DNA of 64,000 nt from Colocasia esculenta (lineage: Eukaryota > Streptophyta > Magnoliopsida > Alismatales > Araceae). The translations under genes were made by a program, and so were the position numbers. How positions within the stretch are numbered: position 1 is the stretch's first letter; every line of letters begins with the position of its first letter. The DNA lies in the NCBI GenBank assembly GCA_014218235.1, contig CM024760.1, forward strand, positions 7,668,049 to 7,732,048. Reading direction: 5' to 3'. A model generated the notes under the pieces. The model did not search any database, was not told the origin of the DNA, and saw only the letters and a list, made by a program, of their open reading frames with translations. Positions 48,201 to 59,003 of this stretch are shown here, in pieces.

Positions 48201-50241
48201 CCCAGCAAGTCTAAAGGTGAGAAGAGATAGTTGTACCATGAAATACATTTTGTATGATGTACGACTGAAGCATAACCACTCCTTAAATCCATTAGCGGCG
48301 GGGTACTTGCGATCCCATCGAAAGATTTGCACTCCAGAGAAGGCCGAAATGGTAAACATGCGAAGTGTCGGGATTTCAACGTCAAAGATTGTATCATGCA
48401 TGGCAAAGAGAAAAGGTGGGATTAGACAACTAGATTTCATGGAGAAGGATTGTAAGAACTTTCTTGAACGTGATAGACAAACCCAATTGAAAGAAGGTGA
48501 TGCGAAGACAATGCTGTCACATTTTCAGGCAATGCAAGCTACCAACCCCACCTTCTACTACGCAGTGGAGCTAAATGATAATGGTAGTTTGAGACATGTC
48601 TTCTGGATAGACGGTAGGTCAAGGACAGCATGTTCGTATTTCTCCGATGTCATATGTTTCGACACAACATATTTGACAAATACATACCAAATGCCATTTG
48701 CTCCATTTGTGGGAGTCAATCATCATGGTCAATCCATTCTTCTCGGTTGTGCCTTACTAAGCAATGAAAGGATTGAAAGCTTTGTATGGGTGTTTAATTG
48801 TTGGATGAAAGCTAATGGTGGTATGCATCCAAATGCAATCATTACTGACCAAGACAAAGCCATGGAAGCAGCTATTGCTGAAGTCTTTCCTAATACCAGA
48901 CATCGATTTTGCTTATGGCATATATTGAAAAAGATACCAGAAAAAATTGGTCACATATGTAATGCTCATCCGAACTTTATGTCTGATTTTGATGACTGCA
49001 TCTATGACTCGATATCGCCCCTTCAGTTCAATGAAAGGTGGGAGAACATGATGGGCAATTATGCATCAGCTAGAGAAAATGACTGGCTAAAAGGATTATA
49101 TGATTGCCGAGCTAAGTGGGCTCCGGTCTTCTTAAAGGACACATTTTTTGCTGGTTAAGTACTTCACTTTCTTTTTGCCAAGTTTTATTTTTATCGCTTA
49201 ACTAGTTGCCCATCTATTAACTTCCTATTACTCTTGTACTGTGCAGGGATGTCAACTAGTCAAAGGAGTGAGAGTATTAATCACTTTTTTGATGGTTTTG
49301 TAACGGCAAAAACAACATTATCTGAATTTGTATCAAAATATGCAGTTGCAATTGAACGCCGATTTGATGCTGAGAACCAAGCTGATGTTAAATCATGGGA
49401 GACAGAAGCTTACTTGAAAACAAGCTCTCCCTATGAGAAGCAAGCTGCTGACATCTACACTCGTGCAATATTCCAAAAGTTTCAGCAAGAATTAATTGAG
49501 GTTGCTGCATGTCATCCCATCAAGGTTGATCTACAAGGAAACACATTGGCACTGACAGTTAGGTCCTATGAAAGGGTAAATATGAAAGGCATATTCAAGC
49601 AATTCGTGAGAGAGTATGATGTGCTTTATACAAAGGAAGAACAAGATGTGGAATGTGGCTGCCGAAGCTTTACATTTAAAGGCTATTTATGTAGGCATGC
49701 AATATTGGCATTTCAATTCTCTGGCGTCACAGAGATCCCCGACAAATATTTCTTAGGCCGTTGGCGAAAGGATATGCGATATCGGGATGCAAGTAATGAG
49801 AGTAGACCTGATAATGAATCTCGCACTTCAATATCTTCAAGGTACTCTACTCTCATTTATAGATTCATGAAAATTGCTGAGGCAGCATCAAGGTCAGAGG
49901 AAGCATTTGACGTTGCTTTGGGCGAAATGCCTAGACTTATGGAAAAGGTGAGAGACACCATGTTGCATATGAATTCATCAACATCGAAGGCGAAGGCATT
50001 CCCAGACTCAACCGTAGTCCATGATCCCCTGAGAGTTGTGACAAAGGGGAGGAGACGTGAGAAAAGAATTAAATCAGCCATTGAGAAGATAAGGAAGAGG
50101 AGCAAAGCACAAAGATTGGTTGTTCATCGACAAGTGGAACAACTAGTACACGAACAATATCAACCACTGCATGAAGGCCAGCTTATAAATGAAGTTAGAG
50201 AAACCTATGTCCCAGATTTTTCATTTTTTGCAACACAGTGA
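45240..50241 (+). CDS. FAR1/MULE-type transposase, four exons, intact
   Basis: Exons 45240-45804, 45923-45997, 47903-49153 and 49247-50241 join with GT-AG signals and matching phase into 961 codons without a stop. The N-terminal 190 aa contain eight copies of a 9-residue repeat (GEQSKGSCD). Next is a FAR1-type DNA-binding domain: FYNTYAKKEGFGIASRDS, then Cys residues, ending LKHNHSL. The MULE transposase core follows: first Asp in VICFDTTYLTN, second in AIITDQDKAMEAA, FCLWHILKK, and a Glu in FNERWENMM. Then FFAGMSTSQRSESIN and a SWIM zinc finger (CGCRSFTFKGYLCRHA), ending in a basic tail with KGRRREKRIK. It cuts and joins the element's ends. Intron 2 holds a tandem array. FHY3/FAR1 host factors share this architecture, but the position between inverted arms identifies a transposase. 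Confidence 0.92.
45537..45752 (+). repeat. 27-bp coding minisatellite in transposase exon 1
   Basis: Eight in-frame 27-bp units encode GEQSKGSCD with D/H and G/E variants (last unit KENCD). It adds about 72 residues that are hydrophilic and contain one Cys per unit. Confidence 0.95.
46433..47589. repeat. Tandem array 1: four copies of a 292-bp unit
   Basis: The phrase GGGACATGTACTTCTATCTT starts at 46457, 46748, 47041 and 47333, so the period is 291-293. Units contain GGTTCCAATAATGTCACTAA, a TATGAAGTTTCCCAAAACT block, then GGAGCCCAACTGCTGCACAT and TTGGCGTCCAAGAGG. Copies are nearly identical. Confidence 0.95.
47590..47785. repeat. GTCGAC-rich block next to array 1; repeated at 54000
   Basis: Contains CAGCTGTCGACAGCA, GGCTGTCGACAGATGCACACA, then GCTTCAAAG and TTGATGTCTGTGAA. 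The same order occurs at 54000-54080 in direct orientation with about 90 percent identity by eye. Confidence 0.88.
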
Positions 50242-51026
50242 ATAAGTACGAAAAATCGTTTTCTTCCGTTTATGCCCTCCACTCCCATCCCGTGACCGGG
50301 TGTCTGGCAGAGCGCAGCGCGAATCCATGGACTCGACTACTCGGGTTAGGTCCTGTCTTCTCCGGCAGAGGCGTGTCTGGGAAACTGGCAAACGGTGTCT
50401 GGGAAACCGGCGACGCCCTGTCTCACGCATCCACGAGCTTCCCTTCTTCTACGGCTCAGGCATCCTTCATGTATCCATCCGCAGAGCAGAGGAAGGACGA
50501 AGACAAGCGTTGCAACTTGGTTCCACGAGCAACCCAGTTGCTTCGACGGCGTCCTCCAGTTCTTCCAAGTCCGTGTACCTGAGGTAAATCTGTATCCACA
50601 TTCGGTCATCCCCTTCCCCTCTATCATTCATGTTCTCCGTCGTATTTTCGCTGGTCGCACTGCGCGTTGGGTTTTGCGGGTGGAGCCGTGGTAGGGCAAA
50701 ATGGCGGCTCCGGGAGTCGGTGCGATGTTGTCTTCGGATGGGGGTTCAAGTGAGACCGAATCCGTGAGTGGGTTGTCTGTCCTCCATTGGGGCTCCCTGA
50801 ACAAAATCTGCAATGGTGGTTTTTGGCTGTGGGTCCTCCCATGGAATTTTGGGTTTCAAATATGTACTTTACTTTCGGATAATAACAACAACGCACAAAT
50901 AGTGCATTCAACATTTTTTTAAAGCCTTCATTTCCTCACTGGATTGCTGACCTTTTTTAAGTAAAAGGTATTCACCATTCCTGTTCTTCTTTTGACAGGA
51001 GACAGAAAAAACCTCGCATCCAAGGA
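50242..51026. other. Spacer inside the giant MULE
   Basis: Open frames on both strands at 50238-50700 are fairly GC-rich, but I cannot assign them. A frame at 50300-50585 ends at a donor-like GAGGTAAAT and could be leader exon sequence of the following gene. Confidence 0.4.
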
Positions 51027-51891
51027 ATGTCTGACGGAGGTATGTGTCCCTTTCATAAGACTGCTGTAACACAAACAATGCAAATGCAAACACCTTGGTC
51101 TTAATACCCTCATTTTTATTATGGATTCAATGTTTACTACATTTCCATTTCTCGTACCTGCTAGCCTCCAATACATGCAATTACAGTTTATACATGATTT
51201 ATGACTGCAATGGCATGTAAATCCAGTACGTATCTACGACCAAATGCAAATGCTCTGAAAAAATAGCACTTGCACAGGTGAACAGGTGGAAGGACCACCA
51301 CGAATGGGAAAGGGGAGAAATGTGCGAGAAAGATCATCAAGTAGCCCATATATGCATATGAACGATGATGACTTTGTTATTCCACCTCCACCTAATGTGG
51401 TGGATGATCTTACACCTGACTTCTCACAAGAAGACCACAATTATATGATGAGCTTTTCTGCACGGCAACACACGGAATCTATTAGAAATGAGGGATCACC
51501 AATGACCCCAAACATTCCCACGTCAAATGAACAAGGCACAAGTAGAAGAAAAGGTGTAGGGAACAAGTGCAAAGGAAAAATGAGGGAAAAAGATGTTGGC
51601 AGTGCAGCATTGCAAATGATCGCTAACGCTAGTCGTGAGAGGAATGGTATGTTGGAAAGAATATTTGCAAATGAACTAAGTCATCAATCAAACAAGGGGC
51701 AGCCAAGTGAGCAACAAATACCAAGCATACAAGAAGTCCTTAGGGACCTAAAGAACATGCCAACCCTTCCATATCGTGTATTCTTGAAGGGTATGCATTT
51801 TTTCACTGATCCTAAAATGAGATTAGTTTTCTCTGTCATGGCAGATGAAGACAAAGTTGAGTGGTTGACCATGATGACTTTACGTGGTTGA
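51027..51891 (+). CDS. Myb/SANT-like family C-terminal ORF, lacking the DNA-binding domain
   Basis: The likely start is 51027, in exon 51027-51039 (MSDG), spliced to 51278-51891 (acceptor TTGCACAG, phase 1), giving about 208 aa. The last 90 residues (AALQMIANASRERN, then IQEVLRDLKNMPTLPYRVF, FFTDPKMRLVFSVM and WLTMM) match the C-terminal part of plant Myb/SANT-like proteins, the group that includes the accessory ORF of PIF/Harbinger transposons. The N-terminal Myb/SANT helix bundle is absent; in its place is an acidic, Pro/Ser-rich region and a basic patch (RRKGVGNKCKGKMREK). The frame is unbroken. It could be expressed cargo of the MULE or a remnant of a captured Harbinger or host gene. Confidence 0.6.
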
Positions 51892-52208
51892 CGGATCATC
51901 ATGACCAGCCTCCAAAACGACAGCCTTTACCAGTTGCCAACTTCTTCAGTTGTGCGCATGTTCGTAAAATGTTGTATGATGTCTCAGTACCTCTTCTTAA
52001 ATCATGTTGCAAATCATTTGCAGGGTGTCTTTGTACTTTTTCAGTTTATCTTCGAACGTACTTTTTTTTATGAAGCGACTGGATGCATGTAATGGATAAA
52101 TTGGTCTGAAATTCTGATTTATATCTTTATTGTCATTTAGATGTGTTTTGCTACACACATACTTCTACTCTTTGTTTATTTATTTTTTGCAGGAATTTGA
52201 AATATATT

Positions 52209-52568
52209 ATGGGTAAATTCTACTGTTATGCTGTGTGGGTGGGACGGAGGCCGGGCATCTATTTTTCTTGGAATGAATGTTTGGCACAGGTTCATGGTTA
52301 CCCCGGTGCAATTTTCAAGGGATTTTATTCTTTGGAAGAAGCAGAGTTAGCTTTCAATGGAATTGAACCTCACACATCATCACCGGCATCCAACCTCATG
52401 ACCGGACACCTCATGACCGGACATGAGCGTGGTATAAATGTTCATCGAAGGAAAAGACAAGAAGGCTATCTGATGACATACATAGTAATTGGCATGCTAC
52501 TTGTCATCATCATGTTGTTGACCTTCATTGCTCTGGGACTTCTATTGAACGTTACATTACGCCACTGA
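52209..52568 (+). CDS. RNase H1 N-terminal (viroplasmin-like) domain ORF with a C-terminal membrane helix
   Basis: 119 aa from the ATG at 52209, which sits in an exon after acceptor TTTTTTGCAG (52192). Residues 2-50 (KFYCYAVWVGRRPGIYFSWNEC, then VHGYPGAIFKGFYSLEEAELAF) are a clear RNase H1 N-terminal domain, which binds RNA-DNA hybrids or double-stranded RNA. No catalytic RNase H domain follows. Instead there is a linker with a duplicated LMTGH and a hydrophobic segment of about 25 residues (YIVIGMLLVIIMLLTFIALGLLL) near the end. Such a membrane-tailed form is unusual. It may be spliced with the upstream Myb/SANT-like ORF; this cannot be settled from sequence. Confidence 0.65.
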   Translation: MGKFYCYAVWVGRRPGIYFSWNECLAQVHGYPGAIFKGFYSLEEAELAFNGIEPHTSSPASNLMTGHLMTGHERGINVHRRKRQEGYLMTYIVIGMLLVIIMLLTFIALGLLLNVTLRH

Positions 52569-52749
52569 GACTTTGGTGTGTGAAAGTAATGTTTGGATGG
52601 GTTCTTCTACCTTTGCTTATGTTGAACTATGACTTTCATGTAGTCCTTTCTTAATGTCACTTGTTTTGCATATCATGTGTAATGAAATTTTACGTTGTGT
52701 GCGAAAATAGTCTTGCCCATTTTGTTTTGCCATGTACACTGAGAAGATT

Positions 52750-52903
52750 TTTTCTTGCGATTTTGTTGGCGGATGACTCATTGGTCTTTCAACATACCTC
52801 ACAAACCATTAGCCACTACGTGAAGAAGATTGTACAACCAAATGTACCCAATGATTGTCATCCTTACATTGCTACGAATGATCGGTTCTACCCATACTTC
52901 AAG
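52750..52903 (+). pseudogene. PIF/Harbinger-type transposase N-terminal fragment
   Basis: The frame gives FQHTSQTISHYVKKIV, then NVPNDCHPYIATNDRFYPYFK, ending at a donor-like AAG/GTAACG. In PIF/Harbinger transposases and ALP1-like proteins an FQHS-ETIS-F segment is followed by a region ending YYPYFKDCIGAIDGTH, where the first catalytic Asp lies. Here the catalytic part is missing. The neighbouring Myb/SANT-like ORF is the usual partner of this family, so both may come from one captured Harbinger locus. Confidence 0.55.
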
Positions 52904-53601
52904 GTAACGTGGGTTTTTTTAATCTTGCATTTTCATACTCGTATCTTTATTCAGCCCTCCAATAATGTAAACTTGTTCATTTTCTGTACAACAATTCTGT
53001 TCTTCTTTGGATCATGTTTTATGAAAACAGTTTCTGCACAGTCCGGACAGATATTGTGAAGTAATATTACAGCTAAACAGTACCATGTACAAATTAATGT
53101 GAATACTTTCTTCTGTCGTTGTTGGTAAGACCGGACAACCCTCCAAGTAAGTTTATTTACTCATTATGTTTCAGTAATAAGTGCAATTTCTATATGCATA
53201 CTTTTTCAGTGCTTAACAGAACAATTATGCACAAAATTTGATAATTTGTTGTGGTTTGTTTTTTGATTTGTTTTTCATGTGAACCCATTAGCTGAATGGA
53301 TTCGGGGGAACAGCATTCCATGGTACGAGGAGTTGGTGCAAGTAATGAAGCACTCTGGATTAGACGTATAGTCGGAGTTGAAGAATGTGTGTGAACCCGG
53401 GGACTATCTTTTGGCTATGTGCTTGTTTACAGGCCAATGTTTTTGAGGAATTGTATGAAGACCCATTTTGATGTGTGTTGTATATGTACTTGGCAGTTGT
53501 TGTAAGGTTAGAAGAACAAATGTGTTGTATATCAACTAATGTGTTGTACATCTACTTGTATGGAAGTTAAGATGCAGGATCACTCATGTACAATGGAGTG
53601 T

Positions 53602-53638
<37 letters not shown>

Positions 53639-53799
53639 TATAAGCAGCAGCTAATTCCATATCCGTGGGATTGTTCATTCTGAAACGAAAGATTGTTTGA
53701 ATTGGTCTGAAATTGCTTGGTCAATTATTTTCGTACGAAGAATGAACCGGGAAAAATTGCTTGGTCAATTATTTGTTAATTTGATTATGGAAGGGTTCT

Positions 53800-54115
53800 G
53801 ATGGCATGCAATTTTGGTTCCAAGAATGTCACACATTTTTGGAAAGAAGTTTTTGTATTAAAAACAATTGGTAAAATATCAAAAACTAATGAAGTTTCCG
53901 AAAACTGGGTAGTTTGGTGCCGCCGCTGCACATGCTGTCGTCCAAAAGGCCATTTTGGAGTCCAACAGTTGGTTTTTCACTCCAAACAAGATACTGTGTG
54001 CAGCTGTCGACAGCAGCGAAGGGGGCTGTCGACAGATGCACACAGGCTTCAAAGGTTGATGTCTGTGAATGCATAGCTGTCGACAGCCCCCTGTCTGCTG
54101 TCGACAGCCCCCCTT
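53800..54115. repeat. Single degenerate repeat unit plus GTCGAC block
   Basis: Related to a unit of array 1 (GGTTCCAAGAATGTCACA, GAAGTTTCCGAAAACTGG, GTCCAAAAGGCCATTTTGGA). It is followed by four GTCGAC palindromes at about 54006-54105, in the same order as 47585-47670. Confidence 0.82.
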
Positions 54116-54305
54116 ATGATTTTGGAACCTAACTTCTGCACATACACCACTGCACATACAAAACATGATACATGAAAAATCAATAGAAGAATTGCCAAGC
54201 ACAAACGTTCCATAACATGACAAGCTTTGTGCCCGATTGCTTCTTTAAAAATACAAATTGTGCAATACATTGGTAAGGATAGTCACCCCCATATTCCATA
54301 CATTG

Positions 54306-55472
54306 CTAAGGAGGAGTAGGGCGATGGACATTCTGATAATAATCATGAAGCCGCATGACATCATATTCCATGGTATCTAATTGCCTCTGCATGTGTCCTT
54401 GATTTTCTTCAATTGCATTCATTCTATTGTTCAAGTAATCAAATTCGTATCTGATATTTCTTTCAAGTTGAGTGAAATGTTCGGCAATGAATTCTTTCAC
54501 ATCTCCGGACGTTGGCACTTCAGATGTAGTAGGAATATGTGGATGAACTTCTTGACGAATGTCATCTTCTTCAGAGTCCTCTTCATCTGCTTGTCCTTTT
54601 AGAGTCCTATGGACTCTTCCATTGATTATTCTGTACCCCATCCTAGTTGCAGTGTTCATATCATATGCACTTCGCCTCTTCAGAGTTATGACCTTGTTGG
54701 GAGTTAGTGATACTCGCAGAAACTTCATCACAGATGTGATAGGGCAAGCATACGGGATGGACCTTTTTGGATCATGGAAGCACTCATGTATGACATCCAC
54801 CATCAACTCTGGGAGATTAATTTGCTCTTTCCGAAGAATAAGGTAGAACAATGTCCTATGTGTCTCATTCACTAGCTCCCTGCTTCCATCCTTTGGAAAG
54901 ATGATAGTTGTGAACATATGATGTATGATTCTGTTCAAAGGAGGGAAGGTGTTTGCATTCAGTTTGGCCTTACTTTTCTGTTCTTCAAAGGGTTCCTTAG
55001 TCATCATTGTATATGTGACTGCATGATCCACTTCGATTTCCCAGACGTCTACCCCATTATTTGGTATTTGTAGTGCTCTACTAAAAAGATTAGGAGTAAT
55101 CATAAAGGAGATACCCTGGACAGTAGTGTAAAGGTCATCATCATGCATACCCAAATTGTTGTAAAACTCCAAAACTGCTGATGGAGAATAAGACTTCTGA
55201 GAACTCATAAATTCAATCCAGCCTTGTTCTTCAAATAGTGTACTCAACCCGGGAAACATTTCTTCCAAGGAAGGAAAAACCACATACCGAGGTTGTATGA
55301 TCTTCTTGAAGATGCCATTGACCTTCAACAGATTGATGTCTGATGGAACATTCAACTCTGGGAGTCTGTCATTCCTGAACTTTGATCGGCGCTCAGCAGG
55401 GGCTCTTGAACTTTGACCTTCTCCTTCAGTTGAACTTTGATCGGTGCGTTTTCCCCGGCCCCTGGAACTCAT
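54306..55472 (-). CDS. 'Putative plant transposon protein' domain protein
   Basis: A single exon of 388 aa from MSSRGRGKRTDQ (ATG at 55472); the frame is open 16 codons further upstream. After a basic, Ser-rich start there is a domain of about 200 residues: YVVFPSLEEMFPGLSTLF, GWIEFMSSQKSYSPSAVLEFY, a ITPNLFSRALQIPNNGVDVW motif, then RIIHHMFTTIIFP and RTLFYLILRKEQINLPELM. This resembles the domain of unknown role annotated in plants as putative plant transposon protein. An acidic stretch (DEEDSEEDDIRQE) and a C-terminal coiled-coil-like helix (QLERNIRYEFDYLNNRMNAIEENQGHMQ) follow. The unbroken frame supports function. It reads toward the transposase, as does the Ulp1 gene. Confidence 0.75.
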   Translation of the reverse strand: MSSRGRGKRTDQSSTEGEGQSSRAPAERRSKFRNDRLPELNVPSDINLLKVNGIFKKIIQPRYVVFPSLEEMFPGLSTLFEEQGWIEFMSSQKSYSPSAVLEFYNNLGMHDDDLYTTVQGISFMITPNLFSRALQIPNNGVDVWEIEVDHAVTYTMMTKEPFEEQKSKAKLNANTFPPLNRIIHHMFTTIIFPKDGSRELVNETHRTLFYLILRKEQINLPELMVDVIHECFHDPKRSIPYACPITSVMKFLRVSLTPNKVITLKRRSAYDMNTATRMGYRIINGRVHRTLKGQADEEDSEEDDIRQEVHPHIPTTSEVPTSGDVKEFIAEHFTQLERNIRYEFDYLNNRMNAIEENQGHMQRQLDTMEYDVMRLHDYYQNVHRPTPP

Positions 55473-55721
55473 TGTGGAAATGGAAGTCGAAATGCAGCAG
55501 ATGAATGCGTGTGCAGACAAGTGTTGTTCTTTCGCCCAGGAGGGAAGAAGCCGGAGTTCAGGGTAGAATACAGCGGCAGTTGCAGGAACAAGGGGAGGTG
55601 ATAGGGTTTGTCGACAACTAGGGTTCCTTTATTGTGTTGGCTTCTTCGCAATAGAACCGCCACAGCCAAACCGGGATAGAACGTGAACCGCCGGTTCACA
55701 GAACAAGGGGAGGTGATAGGG

Positions 55722-58700
55722 TTTAGACACCAACTGCTCAAGTCTTGGCGTCCAACTGCATATATTGGAGTCCAGGACCAATATTTTAGCTCCTAACAAG
55801 ACTATTTTAGAGCCCAACTGATGGCTGACCATTTACATGGACTCAGCATATCCTGTCGACAACCACAAACTGGTTGTCGACAACCATTGGAGTTCACGAT
55901 GAACTTTTTTTTTTGGTCTAATGATCTTATGATGACCTTTCCTTTGGCAACATCTTCGTACCAAGAATGTCACAAATATTTTTTAACATTTCATTTATTA
56001 AAAATAATTCATAATATTACAAAAACCAATGAAGTTAAAGAAGACTGGGTAGTTTGTACACCAACTGCTCAAGTCTTGGCGTCCAACTGCATATATTGGA
56101 GTCCAGGACAAGTATTTTGGCTTCTAACAAGACTATTTTGGAGCCCAACTGATCAGACTGCATCACCATTGGAGTTCATGATGAACTTTCTTTTTTTGAT
56201 CTAATGATCTTATGATGACCCTTCCTTTGGCAACATGTTCGTACCAAGAATGTCACAAATATTTTTTAATATTTCATTTATTAAAAATAATTCATAATAT
56301 TACAAAACTCGATGAAGTCAAAGAAGACTGGGTAGTTTGGACACCAACTGCTCAAGTTTTGGCGTCCAACTGCATATATTGGAGTCCAGGTCCAGTATTT
56401 TAGCTCCTAACAAGACTATTTTGGAGCCCAACTGATGGCTGACCATTTACATGGACTCAGCATATCCTGTCGACAACCACAAACCGGTTGTCGACAACCA
56501 TTGGAGTTCATGATGAACTTTTTTTTTTTGGTCTAATGATCTTATGATGACCTTTCCTTTGGCAACATCTTCGTACCAAGAATGTCACAAATATTTTTTA
56601 ACATTTCATTTATTAAAAATAATTCATAATATTACAAAAACCAATGAAGTTAAAGAAGACTGGGTAGTTTGTACACCAACTGCTCAAGTCTTGGCGTCCA
56701 ACTGCATATATTGGGGTCCAGGTCCAGTATTTTAGCTCCTAACAAGACTATTTTGGAGCCCAACTGATGGCTGACCATTTACATGGACTCAGCATATCCT
56801 GTCGACAACCACAAACTGGTTGTCGACAACCATTGGAGTTCATGATGAACTTTTTTTTTTGTCTAATGATCTTATGATGACATTTCCTTTGGCAACATCT
56901 TCGTACCAAGAATGTCACAAATATTATTTAACATTTCATTTATTAAAAATAATTCATAATATTACAAAAACCAATGAAGTTAAAGAAGACTGGGTAGTTT
57001 GTACACCAACTGCTCAAGTCTTGGCGTCCAACTGCATATATTGGAGTCCAGGACAAGTATTTTGGCTTCTAACAAGACTATTTTGGAGCCCAACTGATCA
57101 GACTGCATCACCATTGGAGTTCATGATGAACTTTCTTTTTTTGATCTAATGATCTTATGATGACCCTTCCTTTGGCAACATGTTCGTACCAAGAATGTCA
57201 CAAATATTTTTTAATATTTCATTTATTAAAAATAATTCATAATATTACAAAACTCGATGAAGTCAAAGAAGACTGGGTAGTTTGGACACCAACTGCTCAA
57301 GTTTGGCGTCCAACTGCATATATTGGAGTCCAGGTCCAGTATTTTAGCTCCTAACAAGACTATTTTGGAGCCCAACTGATGGCTGACCATTTACATGGAC
57401 TCAGCATATCCTGTCGACAACCACAAACCGGTTGTCGACAACCATTGGAGTTCATGATGAACTTTTTTTTTTTGGTCTAATGATCTTATGATGACCTTTC
57501 CTTTGGCAACATCTTCGTACCAAGAATGTCACAAATATTTTTTAACATTTCATTTATTAAAAATAATTCATAATATTACAAAAACCAATGAAGTTAAAGA
57601 AGACTGGGTAGTTTGTACACTAACTGCTCAAGTCTTGGCGTCCAACTGCATATATTGGAGTCCAGGTTCAGTATTTTAGCTCCTAACAAGACTATTTTGG
57701 AGCCCAACTGATGGCTGACCATTTACATGGACTCAGCATATCCTGTCGACAACCACAAACCGGTTGTCGACAACCATTGGAGTTCATGATGAACTTTTTT
57801 TTTTGGTCTAATGATCTTATGATGACCTTTCCTTTGGCAACATCTTCGTACCAAGAATGTCACAAATATTTTTTAACATTTCATTTATTAAAAATAATTC
57901 ATAATATTACAAAAACCAATGAAGTTAAAGAAGACTGGGTAGTTTGTACACCAACTGCTCAAGTCTTGGCGTCCAACTGCATATATTGGAGTCAAGGACA
58001 AGTATTTTGGCTTCTAACAAGACTATTTTGGAGCCCAACTGATCAGACTGCATCACCATTGGAGTTCATGATGAACTTTCTTTTTTTGATCTAATGATCT
58101 TATGATGACCCTTCCTTTGGAAACATCTTCGTACCAAGAATGTCACAAATATTTTTTAACATTTCATTTATTAAAAATAATTCATAATATTACAAAACTC
58201 GATGAAGTTAAAGAAGACTGGGTAGTTTGGACACCAACTGCTCAAGTCTTGGCGTCCAACTGCATATATTGGAGTCCAGGTCCAGTATTTTAGCTCCTAA
58301 CAAGACTATTTTGGAGCCCAACTGATGGCTGACCATTTACATGGACTCAGCATATCCTGTCGACAACCACAAACCGGTTGTCGACAACCATTGGAGTTCA
58401 TGATGAACTTTTTTTTTTGGTCTAATGATCTTATGATGACCTTTCCTTTGGCAACATCTTCGTACCAAGAATGTCACAAATATTTTTTAACATTTCATTT
58501 ATTAAAAATAATTCATAATATTACAAAAACCAATGAAGTTAAAGAAGACTGGGTAGTTTGTACACCAACTGCTCAAGTCTTGGCGTCCAACTGCATATAT
58601 TGGAGTCCAGGACAAGTATTTTGACTTCTAACAAGACTATTTTGGAGCCCAACTGATCAGACTGCATCACCATTGGAGTTCATGATGAACTTTCTTTTTT

Positions 58701-59003
58701 TGATCTAATGATCTTATGATGACCATTCCTTTGGAAACATCTTCGTACCAAGAATGTCACAAATATTTTTTAATATTTCATTTATTAAAAATAATTCATA
58801 ATATTACAAAACTCGATGAAGTTAAAGAAGACTGGGTAGTTTGGACACCAACTGCTCAAGTCTTGGCGTCCAACTGCATATATTGGAGTCCAGGACCAGT
58901 ATTTTAGCTCCTAACAAGACTATTTTGGAGCCCAACTGATGGCTGACCATTTACATGGACTCAGCATATCCTGTCGACAACCACAAACCGGTTGTCGACA
59001 ACT
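55722..59003. repeat. Tandem array 2: about eleven units, alternating 285 and 330 bp
   Basis: The phrase ATGATCTTATGATGACC recurs at about 55920, 56205, 56537, 56866, 57149, 57481, 57811, 58096, 58425 and 58710. Long units carry CCTGTCGACAACCACAAAC followed by GGTTGTCGACAACC; short units have GATCAGACTGCATCACC at that place. All are in the same direction. Units share a backbone with array 1 (AATGAAGTTAAAGAAGACTGG, TTGGCGTCCAACTGCATATA, TTTTGGAGCCCAACTGAT). Many short open frames here are copies of one non-coding frame. Confidence 0.95.

Noticed and set aside
49234..50241. A separate FAR1-like gene starting at MSTSQRSESIN
   Set aside because: The preceding exon ends FFAG in matching phase, and this junction falls inside a conserved transposase motif, so it is exon 4 of the transposase.
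55821..58907. Series of near-identical 63-127 aa open frames containing ATSSYQECHKYF
   Set aside because: They are one non-coding frame repeated by the tandem array, with frame lengths changing with each T-run indel.
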